A DNA stretch of 64,000 nucleotides. It comes from Mesorhizobium sp. B4-1-3 (GTDB lineage Bacteria > Pseudomonadota > Alphaproteobacteria > Rhizobiales > Rhizobiaceae). The notes beneath the pieces are model-generated. The model saw nothing but the letters and a program-made list of their open reading frames with translations, searched no databases and was not told the origin of the DNA. Location of the stretch: contig NZ_VFTG01000004.1 in the NCBI RefSeq assembly GCF_006439355.1, positions 186,001-250,000 of the forward strand, given 5' to 3'. The position numbers were made by a program, and so were the translations under genes. Shown here in pieces: positions 8,561 to 16,391 of this stretch (its first letter is position 1; every line of letters starts with the position of its first letter).

Positions 8561-9367
8561 ATGACTGCCCAAGGAAAAATCCGCTCCGGCATGGGCGGCT
8601 GGACCTTCGAGCCCTGGGATACCGCCTTCTATCCGGAGAAACTCGCCAAGGCTAAGCAACTGCACTATGCCAGCCGCCAGGTGCCGAGCATCGAGGTCAA
8701 CGGCACCTATTATTCCAGCTTCAAGGAACCGACCTTTGTGAAGTGGGCCAAAGACACGCCGGAGGGTTTCGTCTTCTCGCTTAAGGGCAACCGCTTCGTG
8801 ACCAACCGCCGCGTGCTCGGCGAAGCCGGCGAATCGATGATGCGCTTCCTCGGCTCCGGCGTTGCCGCGCTCGGCGAGAAGCTCGGCCCGATCCTGTGGC
8901 AATTCGCGCCGACCAAGAAATTCGACGCCGACGATTTCGAAGCGTTCCTGAAGCTTCTGCCCGAAAAGCAGGACGGCGTGCCTTTGCGCCACGCGCTGGA
9001 AGTGCGCCACGACAGCTTCATCGTACCGGAATTCCCGGCCCTCGCGCGCAAATACAAGGCCGCGATCGTCTATGCCGACCACGCGAAGTATCCTGCGATC
9101 GCCGACGTCACCGGCGATTTCGTCTATGCACGCCTGCAGACCGGCAGCGACGACAACCCCGACTGCTACACGCCGAAAGGCCTCGACGAATGGGCGAAGC
9201 GCGTAAAGACCTGGGCGGAGGGCAAGCAGCCCGCCGACCTGCCGCGCGCCGATCCCAAGACCGATGCGCCGGTCAAGCCGCGCGACGTGTTCGCCTATTT
9301 CATCACCGAAGGCAAGGTGCGCGCGCCGTTCGGCGCCATGGCGCTGATGAAGCGGGTGGCGAACTGA
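8561..9367 (+). CDS. DUF72 domain-containing protein
   Basis: A 268-residue protein of the DUF72 (YecE-like) family, which folds as a TIM barrel. Visible hallmarks are G-G-W-T-F-E-P-W near the N-terminus, the Y-A-S-R-Q-V-P-S-I-E-V-N-G-T-Y-Y segment, F-S-L-K-G-N-R-F-V-T-N and L-E-V-R-H-D-S-F. No biochemical role is firmly known. GGAGGAGG lies 9 bases before the ATG. It lies 28 bases behind the GNAT gene on the same strand and may extend the uvrA transcript. Confidence 0.92.
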   Translation: MTAQGKIRSGMGGWTFEPWDTAFYPEKLAKAKQLHYASRQVPSIEVNGTYYSSFKEPTFVKWAKDTPEGFVFSLKGNRFVTNRRVLGEAGESMMRFLGSGVAALGEKLGPILWQFAPTKKFDADDFEAFLKLLPEKQDGVPLRHALEVRHDSFIVPEFPALARKYKAAIVYADHAKYPAIADVTGDFVYARLQTGSDDNPDCYTPKGLDEWAKRVKTWAEGKQPADLPRADPKTDAPVKPRDVFAYFITEGKVRAPFGAMALMKRVAN

Positions 9368-9479
9368 TAAGGGCAAATCCAGCAATCTTCGGGGCGATCG
9401 TAACGTAATCGATACTTCCTTGCTGCACTAATGGACCTACGTCAGGTTGCAGAAGCCCGGCGCCGGCAGGGACGCGTGC

Positions 9480-10625
9480 ATGCTGCTCGACTACAATTCA
9501 TTGCTTCTGGCCGTCGGCTTCTCCGCCGCTTGCCTCAGCCTCACCCTGGTCGGAACCTGGATGGCCGCCCGTTCCGACAAGTTCCTTTTGACGTGGGCTG
9601 TCAGCGTGCTGATCGTGGTGGTCGAAGTCTTTGCCTACGACGCCTATATCGCCAGGCCCGGAACGGCGCTCGGCGTGCTGACGCTGGCGCTGCTCTTGCT
9701 GGGCTTCTCGGTGATGCTGGGTGCTGCCCGTCAATTCAGGACCAGGCGCTCGCCCTTGCCGCTGATCGCGCTCGGCGCCGGCATTTCCTATACTATCGCG
9801 CTGCCGCCTATGGCGCTCGGCTATGACGGGCTGGGCTTCATGCTGGAGAACGCTCTGGCCGCGCTGCTCCTGTTCGGCACCGCTTATGAATATTGGCGGG
9901 GCCGCGCGGAAGCGCCTGTCCATCTCATCGGCGTGGCGCTGCTCTATTCGCTGACCGCGGCATCCTTCGTGCTGTGCGCGGCCGTGCTGGCACGGGACGG
10001 CAGGCTCGTCCTTGGCCATGCGCCAAGCAACTGGGCGGAGGATCTGAGCCTCATCATCGTCATCGCCTCCATGACCGGCATCGGCGCATTGTCGCTGGCG
10101 CTCAACCAGGGGCGGCACGCCCGCCATCATCAGCGCGAGGCGCAGACCGACGCCTTGACCGGCCTGCTCAACCGTCGCGCCTTGTTCGACCTGCACGGCC
10201 AGACACCGGTCGGCGCTTTCACGGCGGTGGTGGTTTTCGATCTCGACGGCTTCAAGGCCGTCAACGACCAGTTCGGCCACGCCGCCGGCGACGAGGTGCT
10301 GAAGGTCTTTGCCGAGGTGCTCTCCGCCGACCTGCGCCCAAACGACTCCGTCGCCCGCATGGGCGGCGAGGAATTCGCCATGGTGCTGAGGCGCACCTTG
10401 CCCGAGACAGCCGAGGCGACGGCCGAACGTGTCAGGGCTGCGTTTGCCGCGCGTACGGTCGAGACGGAGACCGGCCCATTGCGTTGCACGGTCAGCGCCG
10501 GCTTCGCCTTCGGCAGCACGGACGGCATCAGCTTCGACAAGGTCCTCAGCGCCGCCGACAAGGCGCTCTACGCCGCCAAGCGCGGCGGCCGCAACCGAGT
10601 GCTCGATTTCCGCCGTGCGGGTTGA
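9480..10625 (+). CDS. Membrane-bound diguanylate cyclase (GGDEF)
   Basis: A 381-residue protein with about six or seven N-terminal membrane helices (1-205) and a C-terminal GGDEF domain (about 220-375) that makes cyclic di-GMP from two GTP. The active motif reads G-G-E-E-F at 295-299. An R-P-N-D inhibitory I-site lies exactly five residues before it (286-289), so product feedback is expected. D-A-L-T-G-L-L-N-R-R opens the domain. There is no EAL domain or recognised sensor, so the membrane part probably senses the signal. ATG at 9480 is preferred over a TTG 11 codons upstream. Confidence 0.93.
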   Translation: MLLDYNSLLLAVGFSAACLSLTLVGTWMAARSDKFLLTWAVSVLIVVVEVFAYDAYIARPGTALGVLTLALLLLGFSVMLGAARQFRTRRSPLPLIALGAGISYTIALPPMALGYDGLGFMLENALAALLLFGTAYEYWRGRAEAPVHLIGVALLYSLTAASFVLCAAVLARDGRLVLGHAPSNWAEDLSLIIVIASMTGIGALSLALNQGRHARHHQREAQTDALTGLLNRRALFDLHGQTPVGAFTAVVVFDLDGFKAVNDQFGHAAGDEVLKVFAEVLSADLRPNDSVARMGGEEFAMVLRRTLPETAEATAERVRAAFAARTVETETGPLRCTVSAGFAFGSTDGISFDKVLSAADKALYAAKRGGRNRVLDFRRAG

Positions 10626-10647
10626 AGCTTAGACTAAGGCATTGCCC

Positions 10648-10824
10648 TCAGTGGTGGGCGATCACTTCGTTGAATGCATCGAGATCGACGTAGAAGACCT
10701 TGGTCATTTCACCCAGCAGATCATCCTCGTCATAGCCCTGCGACATCAGGATGTTGATCGCCGCCATGATATCGACGCGATCTGTGAGCCGCCGCTTCTG
10801 ATAGTCCTCGACAAAACGTTCCAT
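10648..10824 (-). CDS. Small conserved cytoplasmic protein, unknown function
   Basis: A 58-residue protein starting M-E-R-F-V-E-D-Y-Q-K-R-R-L-T-D and ending V-I-A-H-H. It is charged and helical, with no membrane segment or signal. An AGGGGA ribosome site 6-8 bases before the ATG at 10824 supports this start over a longer version. It converges on the diguanylate cyclase gene with 22 bases between stops. It resembles short hypothetical proteins of rhizobia, but no family name can be given. Confidence 0.65.
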   Translation of the reverse strand: MERFVEDYQKRRLTDRVDIMAAINILMSQGYDEDDLLGEMTKVFYVDLDAFNEVIAHH

Positions 10825-11449
10825 CGCCGTCCCCTGGCACGAATCTTTTTGGACGCGTTGACCGACAATCACTGCGGGGAAAGCTAGGCAGGCTTGCTTG
10901 CGTGGAACTTGCGGGCGGTGACCGCGCGCCTTCCCCTCATTGGCGACTGATACGGAAGCGGCCGACTCTCACCAAGGCTAAGAAAAGGCTAGCATGCAGC
11001 CCATGTTCCGCCAGGGCAGCAGCCAATCAAATCGCAGCAAGCTGTCTTCGCGCGAGCAGCAGCAGCGATGCCCGGCCGGGCGCGATCATGCGTCGTGCTC
11101 CGGCCGGGCGCCTTCCCCTCGAAGGCAACATCTGCGTTCGTCAGCGCATCGCCGGCGAACGATCTCGTGGAGGCACATAGGTCCTTGGCCCACCAAGCAT
11201 TGCAATCCCCATGCCAAATCGGTCCCGTTAAATGACACGCAGGATATTTCATATTTTCAGCCAGTTAGCTGAATACGCGGTAGAATGCGTCTGGTTGCCG
11301 GTCTCATTCGTGAGGAAACTTTACGCGCCCAGGTTCTGCACAATTGATCCAATGCCTAAACTTTGTTCAGAGCTGTCTGGCAACGATACCGGCCCGGTTG
11401 CAGGCTCATGGCGAAATGGGGCAAGGTCGCCGTGCAAACGAGCGACGTC
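10825..11449. other. Gene-poor stretch of about 620 bases
   Basis: No convincing gene is seen. Two short direct repeats are visible, CGGCCGGGCGC (about 11073 and 11102) and GCGCCTTCCCCTC (about 10928 and 11108). The region should hold the promoters of the flanking genes. The part from about 11220 to 11400 is the most AT-rich and is the likelier promoter region for the gene at 11450. Confidence 0.4.
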
Positions 11450-11839
11450 ATGGCCCTGCGAACGATCCTGACTTTCCTGCTTCTGATATCCACTGCCGGC
11501 GCCGCCCGCACCGATTTCGCCAACGGCAAGCTGCCGGACGGCGTCTATCACTGCGAGGTCTACCTGCTCGGCCTGTTCCTCAATCTCGGCGAGATCACCA
11601 TCAAGGGCAGCCTCTACAGCGGCCCTGTGACCTTCGGCGCCCCGCCGCCGCCTTACAATTACCAGATGAACCCCAATGGCGAGATCACCTGGCTCGGTCC
11701 GCTCGGCGGCTACACTAGCGGCGGCAATTCGATCTCGATGACCCAGGCGACGCTGGACGACCCGAGCGCTCCCTCCTTCGACATCATCATGAAGCAGCAG
11801 GACGGCGCCTTCACGGCCTCGACCTGCACCAGAAGGTAG
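11450..11839 (+). CDS. Small secreted protein of unknown function
   Basis: A 129-residue protein with a typical signal peptide, M-A-L-R-T-I-L-T-F-L-L-L-I-S-T-A-G-A-A, cut near residue 19. The mature domain contains D-G-V-Y-H-C-E-V-Y-L-L-G, a P-P-P-P-Y stretch and a C-terminal cysteine; the two cysteines could form one disulfide. No family was recognised. ATG at 11450 is chosen because earlier in-frame starts would bury the signal peptide. A hairpin at 11848-11881 follows directly. Confidence 0.7.
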   Translation: MALRTILTFLLLISTAGAARTDFANGKLPDGVYHCEVYLLGLFLNLGEITIKGSLYSGPVTFGAPPPPYNYQMNPNGEITWLGPLGGYTSGGNSISMTQATLDDPSAPSFDIIMKQQDGAFTASTCTRR

Positions 11840-11847
11840 CCGCGCAT

Positions 11848-11881
11848 AAAAAAGGCGCGGAACCCTTTCGGGTCCCGCGCC
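11848..11881 (-). terminator. Rho-independent terminator for the GMC oxidoreductase transcript
   Basis: GGCGCGGAACCC (11854-11865) pairs with GGGTCCCGCGCC (11870-11881) with one mismatch. Six A residues on the plus strand give a U-run for minus-strand transcripts, so it should end the transcript of the GMC gene at 11995. It may also trim the plus-strand transcript of the small secreted gene. Confidence 0.7.
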
Positions 11882-11902
11882 AGCAGGCAGTCGGGAGGAC
11901 CA

Positions 11903-11996
11903 ACGCAATTCCAGAAAAAGTGCGTAGCGGTTTTCCGTCCGGAATTGCGTCAAACAAAATAGCTGGAGCGGGTCGGCGGTTACGCCGAACCGCTTC
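11903..11996. repeat. Intergenic repeat family A, copy A1
   Basis: A two-hairpin element. ACGCAATTCC (11903-11912) pairs with GGAATTGCGT (11941-11950) around the core AAGTGCGTAGCGGTTTTCC. A second hairpin, GCGGGTCGGCG-GTTA-CGCCGAACCGC, ends at about 11993. It overlaps the TGA stop of the GMC gene (11995-11997). The same layout recurs at 13607-13697 and 46720-46819 and in diverged form at 23751-23860. Confidence 0.8.
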
Positions 11997-13566
11997 AGAT
12001 GGTCTTGGCCGACATTTGCGCGGCGATGTAGTCGGCCTGGCGGATCGCCAGCGTCACGATGGTCAGCGTCGGGTTCTCCGCGGCGCCGGTGGTGAACTGG
12101 CTGCCGTCGGAAACGAACAGGTTCTTGATGTCGTGCGACTGGCCGTGCTTGTTGACCACGCCGTCCTCCGGCTTCTCGCTCATCCGGTTGGTGCCGAGAT
12201 TGTGGGTGGAAGGATAAGGCGGCGTCGGGAAGGTCCTGGTCGCGCCGACCGCGGCATAGAGCGCCTGGCCTTGGCTGTAGGCGTGGTTGCGCATGGCCTC
12301 GTCGTTCGGATGATCGTCGAAATGGACGTCGGCGATCGGCATGCCGTGCTCGTCCTTTTCGTCCTTGTGCAGCGTGATGCGGTTCTCCTCTCGCGGCATG
12401 TCCTCGCCGACGATCCACAGGCCGGCCATATGGTCGTAATGATCGAGCGCCGTGGTGAAGGAACGGCCCCAGCCGCCGGGGTTGAGGAAGGCCGCCATGA
12501 ACGGAAGGCCGAGCGACAGCGTCTCCATCTCATAGCCGCCGACGAAGCCGCGCGAGGGATCGTGGCGCGCCTCGTCGCGGATGATGCCGGCCATGGTGGT
12601 GCCGCGATACATATGTACCGGCTTGTCGAAAATGGCATAGACCGAGCCGGTGGTGTGGCGCATATAGTTCTTGCCCACCTGTCCCGACGAATTGGCAAGC
12701 CCATGCGGGAACTTGCTCGATTCCGAATTGAGCAGCAGGCGCGGGCTCTCGATCGCATTGCCGGCGACCGCGACGACGCGGGCCTTCTGCTCCTGCAGTT
12801 TGCCGTCCTTGTCGGCATAGACGACGCCGGTCACCTTGCCTGAAGCGTCATGGTTGATCTTGATCGCCATCGAGTTCGGCCGCACCTCCAGATGTCCGGT
12901 CGCCTCGCCCTTCGGGATCTCGGTGTAGAGCGTCGACCATTTGGCGCCCCATTTGCAGCCCTGGAAGCAGAAGCCGGTCTGCTGGCAGGAATTGCGGTCG
13001 TCGCGCTCCACCGAATTGATGGCCATATTGCCGGTGTGGCATTCCTTGTAGCCGAGCTTGTCGGCGCCGGCCTTGAGCACCTTGAAATTGTTGTTGCCGG
13101 GCAGCCGCGGCCAGTTGTTGGTTCCGGTGACACCCATCTTGGCTTCGGCCTTGGCGTAATAGGGCTCCATCTCGGCCAGCGTCACCGGCCAGTCGAGGAG
13201 GTTCGCGCCCTTGACCTTGCCGTAGGTCGTGGCCGCCTTGAACTCATGCTCCTGGAAACGCAGCGAGGCGCCCGCCCAGTGCGTGGTCGAGCCGCCGACC
13301 GACTTGACGATCCAGGCCGGCAGGTTCGGAAAGTCCTTGGCGACGCGCCAGTCGCCCGACGTGGTGCGCTTGTCCTTCCAGGCGAGCTGGGCAAAGGACT
13401 CCCACTCGTCATTGATGAAGTCCTCATATTCGTGGCGGGCGCCCGCCTCGAGGATGACGACGTCGATGCCTTTCTGCGCGAGCTCGTTGCCGAGCGTGCC
13501 TCCGCCCGCGCCGGAGCCGATGATGACGACCACGCCGTCATTGTTGAGATCAAATTGTGCTGCCAT
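11995..13566 (-). CDS. GMC family oxidoreductase (module 1 flavoprotein)
   Basis: A 523-residue FAD enzyme resembling the large subunit of membrane gluconate / 2-keto-gluconate-type dehydrogenases. The FAD site I-I-G-S-G-A-G-G-G-T-L-G lies at residues 15-26, with an E-A-G motif about 15 residues on. G-G-S-T-T-H-W-A-G is the GMC signature, and the C-terminal S-T-H-N-L-G-T-N-R-M and E-N-P-T-L-T carry the expected active-site His and Asn. A cysteine cluster (C-Q-Q-T-G-F-C-F-Q-G-C) is typical of this branch. It lacks its own export signal and should travel with the Tat-signal subunit encoded upstream (13709-14257). No cytochrome gene follows, unlike module 2. GGAGGAAA precedes the ATG. Confidence 0.9.
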   Translation of the reverse strand: MAAQFDLNNDGVVVIIGSGAGGGTLGNELAQKGIDVVILEAGARHEYEDFINDEWESFAQLAWKDKRTTSGDWRVAKDFPNLPAWIVKSVGGSTTHWAGASLRFQEHEFKAATTYGKVKGANLLDWPVTLAEMEPYYAKAEAKMGVTGTNNWPRLPGNNNFKVLKAGADKLGYKECHTGNMAINSVERDDRNSCQQTGFCFQGCKWGAKWSTLYTEIPKGEATGHLEVRPNSMAIKINHDASGKVTGVVYADKDGKLQEQKARVVAVAGNAIESPRLLLNSESSKFPHGLANSSGQVGKNYMRHTTGSVYAIFDKPVHMYRGTTMAGIIRDEARHDPSRGFVGGYEMETLSLGLPFMAAFLNPGGWGRSFTTALDHYDHMAGLWIVGEDMPREENRITLHKDEKDEHGMPIADVHFDDHPNDEAMRNHAYSQGQALYAAVGATRTFPTPPYPSTHNLGTNRMSEKPEDGVVNKHGQSHDIKNLFVSDGSQFTTGAAENPTLTIVTLAIRQADYIAAQMSAKTI

Positions 13567-13606
13567 GGTTTCCTCCCATGAAATTCTGTCGAAAAGCGGT
13601 TCAGGA

Positions 13607-13697
13607 GCAATTCCAGGAAAAGTGCGTAGCGGTTTCCGTGCGGAATTGCGTAAAACAAAGACTTAGAGTGGTTCGGCGAAACGCCGAACCGCTCTAG
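13607..13697. repeat. Intergenic repeat family A, copy A2
   Basis: GCAATTCC (13607-13614) pairs with GGAATTGC (13642-13649), followed by the long hairpin GAGTGGTTCGGCG / CGCCGAACCGCTC (about 13666-13695). It separates the subunit-3 gene from the GMC gene of module 1 and probably shapes their shared transcript. It is the cleanest copy of family A here. Confidence 0.8.
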
Positions 13698-13708
13698 GAC
13701 AGAGCGGC

Positions 13709-14257
13709 TCAGAGCCACTCGACGTCGTTGAAGCCGCGCGCGATATAGCCGCCCTTGGAATAGGACTCGCCCTCGTAACCGAAGATCGGCCACACCTCCT
13801 TCTGGTTGTAGAGGCTGACGACAAGTCCGCCGCGCACCGCCTGGAAGAACGGCGTCTTCTCGATGCCGGTGAGCAACGCCACCCGCTGCTCCTCCCAGCC
13901 AAGCCCGCGATAGCCGCCCTTGCCCGCCTTCTTGTCGAGCTCGGCGATACCCTTCTCGATCAGCTCCTTGTGGGCCGGGTCCTTGGCGGCCGTCTCGTCG
14001 TGGTCCTTGACGGCAATGGCGTAATATTTGTCCGGCACCTGGTCGTGCGGGTAGATGTCGCGCGCCACCTGGATCAGCGTCGCCATCGTCTCCGGCTTCA
14101 GCGCCGAGGTTTCGAGACCCCAGGCGTGCTCGGGGCTGATGACGGCGCTGCCCGAGATGATGAGCAGCGCGCCCGCGCCGCCGCGCTTCAGAAGCTCGCG
14201 CCGCGAAAGCCCGGCCTCCGTCCCGTAGCCCGGCTGCTTCTGGTAGACTGTAACCAT
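13709..14257 (-). CDS. Gluconate 2-dehydrogenase subunit 3 family protein (module 1, Tat signal)
   Basis: A 182-residue small subunit. The N-terminus carries a twin-arginine signal, S-R-R-E-L-L-K-R-G-G-A-G-A-L-L-I-I-S, so the folded complex should be exported to the periplasm and bring the signal-less GMC subunit along. ATG at 14257 is chosen for its strong GGGAGGAAA ribosome site; a start nine codons upstream lacks one. Family proteins are accessory subunits of sugar and alcohol dehydrogenases. It precedes the GMC gene on the same strand with repeat A2 between them. Confidence 0.88.
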   Translation of the reverse strand: MVTVYQKQPGYGTEAGLSRRELLKRGGAGALLIISGSAVISPEHAWGLETSALKPETMATLIQVARDIYPHDQVPDKYYAIAVKDHDETAAKDPAHKELIEKGIAELDKKAGKGGYRGLGWEEQRVALLTGIEKTPFFQAVRGGLVVSLYNQKEVWPIFGYEGESYSKGGYIARGFNDVEWL

Positions 14258-14335
14258 GATTTCCTCCCTGCTTGCTGATCGCACCCCTGAGAGAGTGCCG
14301 TTGCTGGCGCCGCGCCTCTCCGCGGCGAATATCCC

Positions 14336-14731
14336 CTATTGAAAGCGCCCTCCCCGCTGCAGGACCTCGATCTTGTAGCCGTCGGGATCCTCGATGAAGA
14401 AGAAGCGGGCGATCAGCGCCCCGTCGTGGTTGAACTCGACGATCTTCTTCGGGTTGAGACCGAGCGCGCCGATCCGGTCGTGCTCGCTGTCGAGATCGGC
14501 GACCGAGACGGCGAGATGGCCGTAGCCGTCGCCAAGCGCGTAGGGCTCGGTGCGCCCCTTGTTGACGGTCAGCTCCACCTCGAAAGGCGAACTCTCATTG
14601 CTGAGATAGACGAGTGTGAAGGTCTCGAAATCGAGCCGCTGCGCGACCTTAAGGCCAAAGGCCTTGCCGTAGAAATCGACGGACCGCGCCTCGTCGAGCA
14701 CCCTGATCATGGAATGGATCGTCTTCGCCAA
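14336..14731 (-). CDS. gloA: Lactoylglutathione lyase (glyoxalase I)
   Basis: A 131-residue enzyme that converts the methylglyoxal-glutathione hemithioacetal to S-lactoylglutathione. All four metal ligands are visible: His6 (T-I-H-S-M), Glu53 (V-E-L-T-V-N), His72 (Y-G-H-L-A-V) and Glu122 (K-I-E-V-L). The start is chosen at TTG 14731 because the next ATG (14710) would remove ligand His6. D-P-D-G-Y-K-I-E is the family C-terminal motif. A start further upstream at 14809 would add an unrelated tail. It lies between the two GMC dehydrogenase modules, and a role in detoxifying sugar by-products is only a guess. Confidence 0.9.
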   Translation of the reverse strand: MAKTIHSMIRVLDEARSVDFYGKAFGLKVAQRLDFETFTLVYLSNESSPFEVELTVNKGRTEPYALGDGYGHLAVSVADLDSEHDRIGALGLNPKKIVEFNHDGALIARFFFIEDPDGYKIEVLQRGGRFQ

Positions 14732-14849
14732 ATCGGACTCCGTGAGCTCTCTTGCTTCGAAGCCGATTATGCGCGCCGGCGAAAAATGGTGGTGGCAGCC
14801 GATTACCACGCTTGGAGCTTGAAAACGGCTAGTGTCGCTCCAGTTTCAT

Positions 14850-14950
14850 CTGCATGCCGCCCAAAAGTGTGCCGCGGTTTGGGGAACGGCATGCAGGACA
14901 CAAAAGGTTTAAAGCGCGTCGCCGAAACGGCTTCGGCGACGCGCTTTAAG
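14850..14950. repeat. Intergenic repeat family B, copy B1
   Basis: Two hairpins in tandem. CTGCATGCCG (14850-14859) pairs with CGGCATGCAG (14887-14896) around the core CCCAAAAGTGTGCCGCGGTTT. Then TTAAAGCGCGTCGCCGAA (14909-14926) pairs perfectly over 18 bases with TTCGGCGACGCGCTTTAA (14932-14949). It lies between the divergent gloA and ribbon-helix-helix genes. Relatives are at 45001-45106 and 38294-38394. Apart from it, the 14732-15068 interval shows only promoter-length sequence. Confidence 0.8.
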
Positions 14951-15068
14951 GACGAAAGTCTGATTGCCGTCGACGGCTATCGGATCGAAAATGACCGACG
15001 CAGGCAGTGTTCAAAAAGGCGCCAGCCGACCCAATCGGCGCCAAGACAAACAACAACGGGAGGTACCG

Positions 15069-15374
15069 ATGTGCAGAGTCTTCGCCGGGCAGGACCCGGA
15101 AGGCTACCGGCAGATCAACAGGTCGATCCGCATCGACGGCCATTCGACCAGCATCCAGCTCGAGGCGACGTTCTGGGGTCTGCTAGACGAGATCGCCGAC
15201 AGCCAGGGACTGACGACCCCGAAATTCATCTCGAAACTCTATGACGAGGCGATCGAGATCAACGGCCAGATCCCGAACTTCGCTTCCATGCTGCGCACGA
15301 CCTGCGCGCTTTATCTGCGCGGCCACCGGCCCAGCGTTGAGGACCAGGCTGCGTTGAAGCGGGAAGCCGCCTAA
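15069..15374 (+). CDS. Ribbon-helix-helix DNA-binding protein
   Basis: A 101-residue protein with an RHH fold: strand R-S-I-R-I-D-G-H-S-T-S-I-Q-L, then helix E-A-T-F-W-G-L-L-D-E-I-A-D-S-Q-G and helix T-T-P-K-F-I-S-K-L-Y-D-E-A. It resembles the RHH_4 family common in Rhizobiales. GGGAGGT precedes the ATG. It could regulate one of the flanking dehydrogenase modules, but no operator is recognised and the link is inferred from position only. Confidence 0.85.
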   Translation: MCRVFAGQDPEGYRQINRSIRIDGHSTSIQLEATFWGLLDEIADSQGLTTPKFISKLYDEAIEINGQIPNFASMLRTTCALYLRGHRPSVEDQAALKREAA

Positions 15375-15635
15375 CACGGCATGGTGAATTCCCCTGGACA
15401 GGCCAGGCGGCGGAGCGATCCGCCCACCGACAGGTTATTGCATCCATCTAAAATACAGGCACAACGGACAACGGCGGCAGGCCTAACCAACGATTGACGA
15501 TGCGCTTGACGGACAGTCTATCTTTCCGCAGGCTGGCACAAATCGAGCTATGCGGCTTGAGCTTTACAGTTTCCATCATCTTTAACTTGGGCGTGATTTC
15601 CCGAGGCCGGCACCTTTATCTTCGAGGCACCTAAT

Positions 15636-16388
15636 ATGAGCCATCGCTATCCTATCAGGATGAACCGGCGTCTTTTCCTCTCCTCTGTCGCCATGCTGAC
15701 GATCACAGCTCCGGCCGTGAGCTTCGCGCGAACGATCTCGGGCTCCCTGCCCTGGGAGCCGATGGCTTCGGATCCGCCGGCGCGGGTCATCCCCGGCGGG
15801 TGGCAGTTCTTCACGCCGAAGGAAGCGGCTCTGGTCGAGGCCATCGTCGACAGGCTGGTCCCCCACGACGACCTCAGCATCGGCGGCAAGGAGGCCGGCT
15901 GCGCCGTCTACATCGACCGGCAACTGGTGGGCGCATTCGGGACATCGAGCCGGCTCTACACGCAAGGGCCGTTCAAGCCGGCATTGCCGACACAGGGCTA
16001 CCAGGGCGAAGCCGACCCGGCACAGCGCTACCGCGCCGGACTGGCTGCCATGGATGCCTTCCTGAAACAGCGCGACGGCAAGACATTCGTCGAGCTCAAG
16101 CCGGAGGAACAGGACGCTTTCCTCACCGAGATGGAAGCGGGCAAGGTCGATCTGCCCAACGGAGTCAAGGCCGCCGGATTCTTCGGGCTTTTGCTGCAGA
16201 ACACGATGGAGGGCTTCTTCGCCGACCCGATCTATGGCGGCAACAAGGACATGGCGTCGTGGCGCATGCTCGGTTTCCCGGGCGCCCGCTACGACTACCG
16301 GGACCACGTCGCCAAGCACAATCAGCCTTATCCGCTGACGCCGGTGTCGATCGCCGGGCGTCCGGAATGGCTCGGCAAGGGAGCCTGA
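15636..16388 (+). CDS. Gluconate 2-dehydrogenase subunit 3 family protein (module 2)
   Basis: A 250-residue small subunit of a GMC dehydrogenase, longer than its module 1 counterpart. The N-terminus carries a twin-arginine-like signal, M-N-R-R-L-F-L-S-S-V-A, with an A-V-S-F-A-R cut region. F-T-P-K-E-A-A-L-V-E-A-I-V-D-R-L-V-P is the family core. GAGG lies 9-12 bases before the ATG. The GMC gene starts 3 bases after its stop and the cytochrome gene overlaps that one, so the three form an operon. Confidence 0.9.
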   Translation: MSHRYPIRMNRRLFLSSVAMLTITAPAVSFARTISGSLPWEPMASDPPARVIPGGWQFFTPKEAALVEAIVDRLVPHDDLSIGGKEAGCAVYIDRQLVGAFGTSSRLYTQGPFKPALPTQGYQGEADPAQRYRAGLAAMDAFLKQRDGKTFVELKPEEQDAFLTEMEAGKVDLPNGVKAAGFFGLLLQNTMEGFFADPIYGGNKDMASWRMLGFPGARYDYRDHVAKHNQPYPLTPVSIAGRPEWLGKGA

Positions 16389-16391
16389 CCG

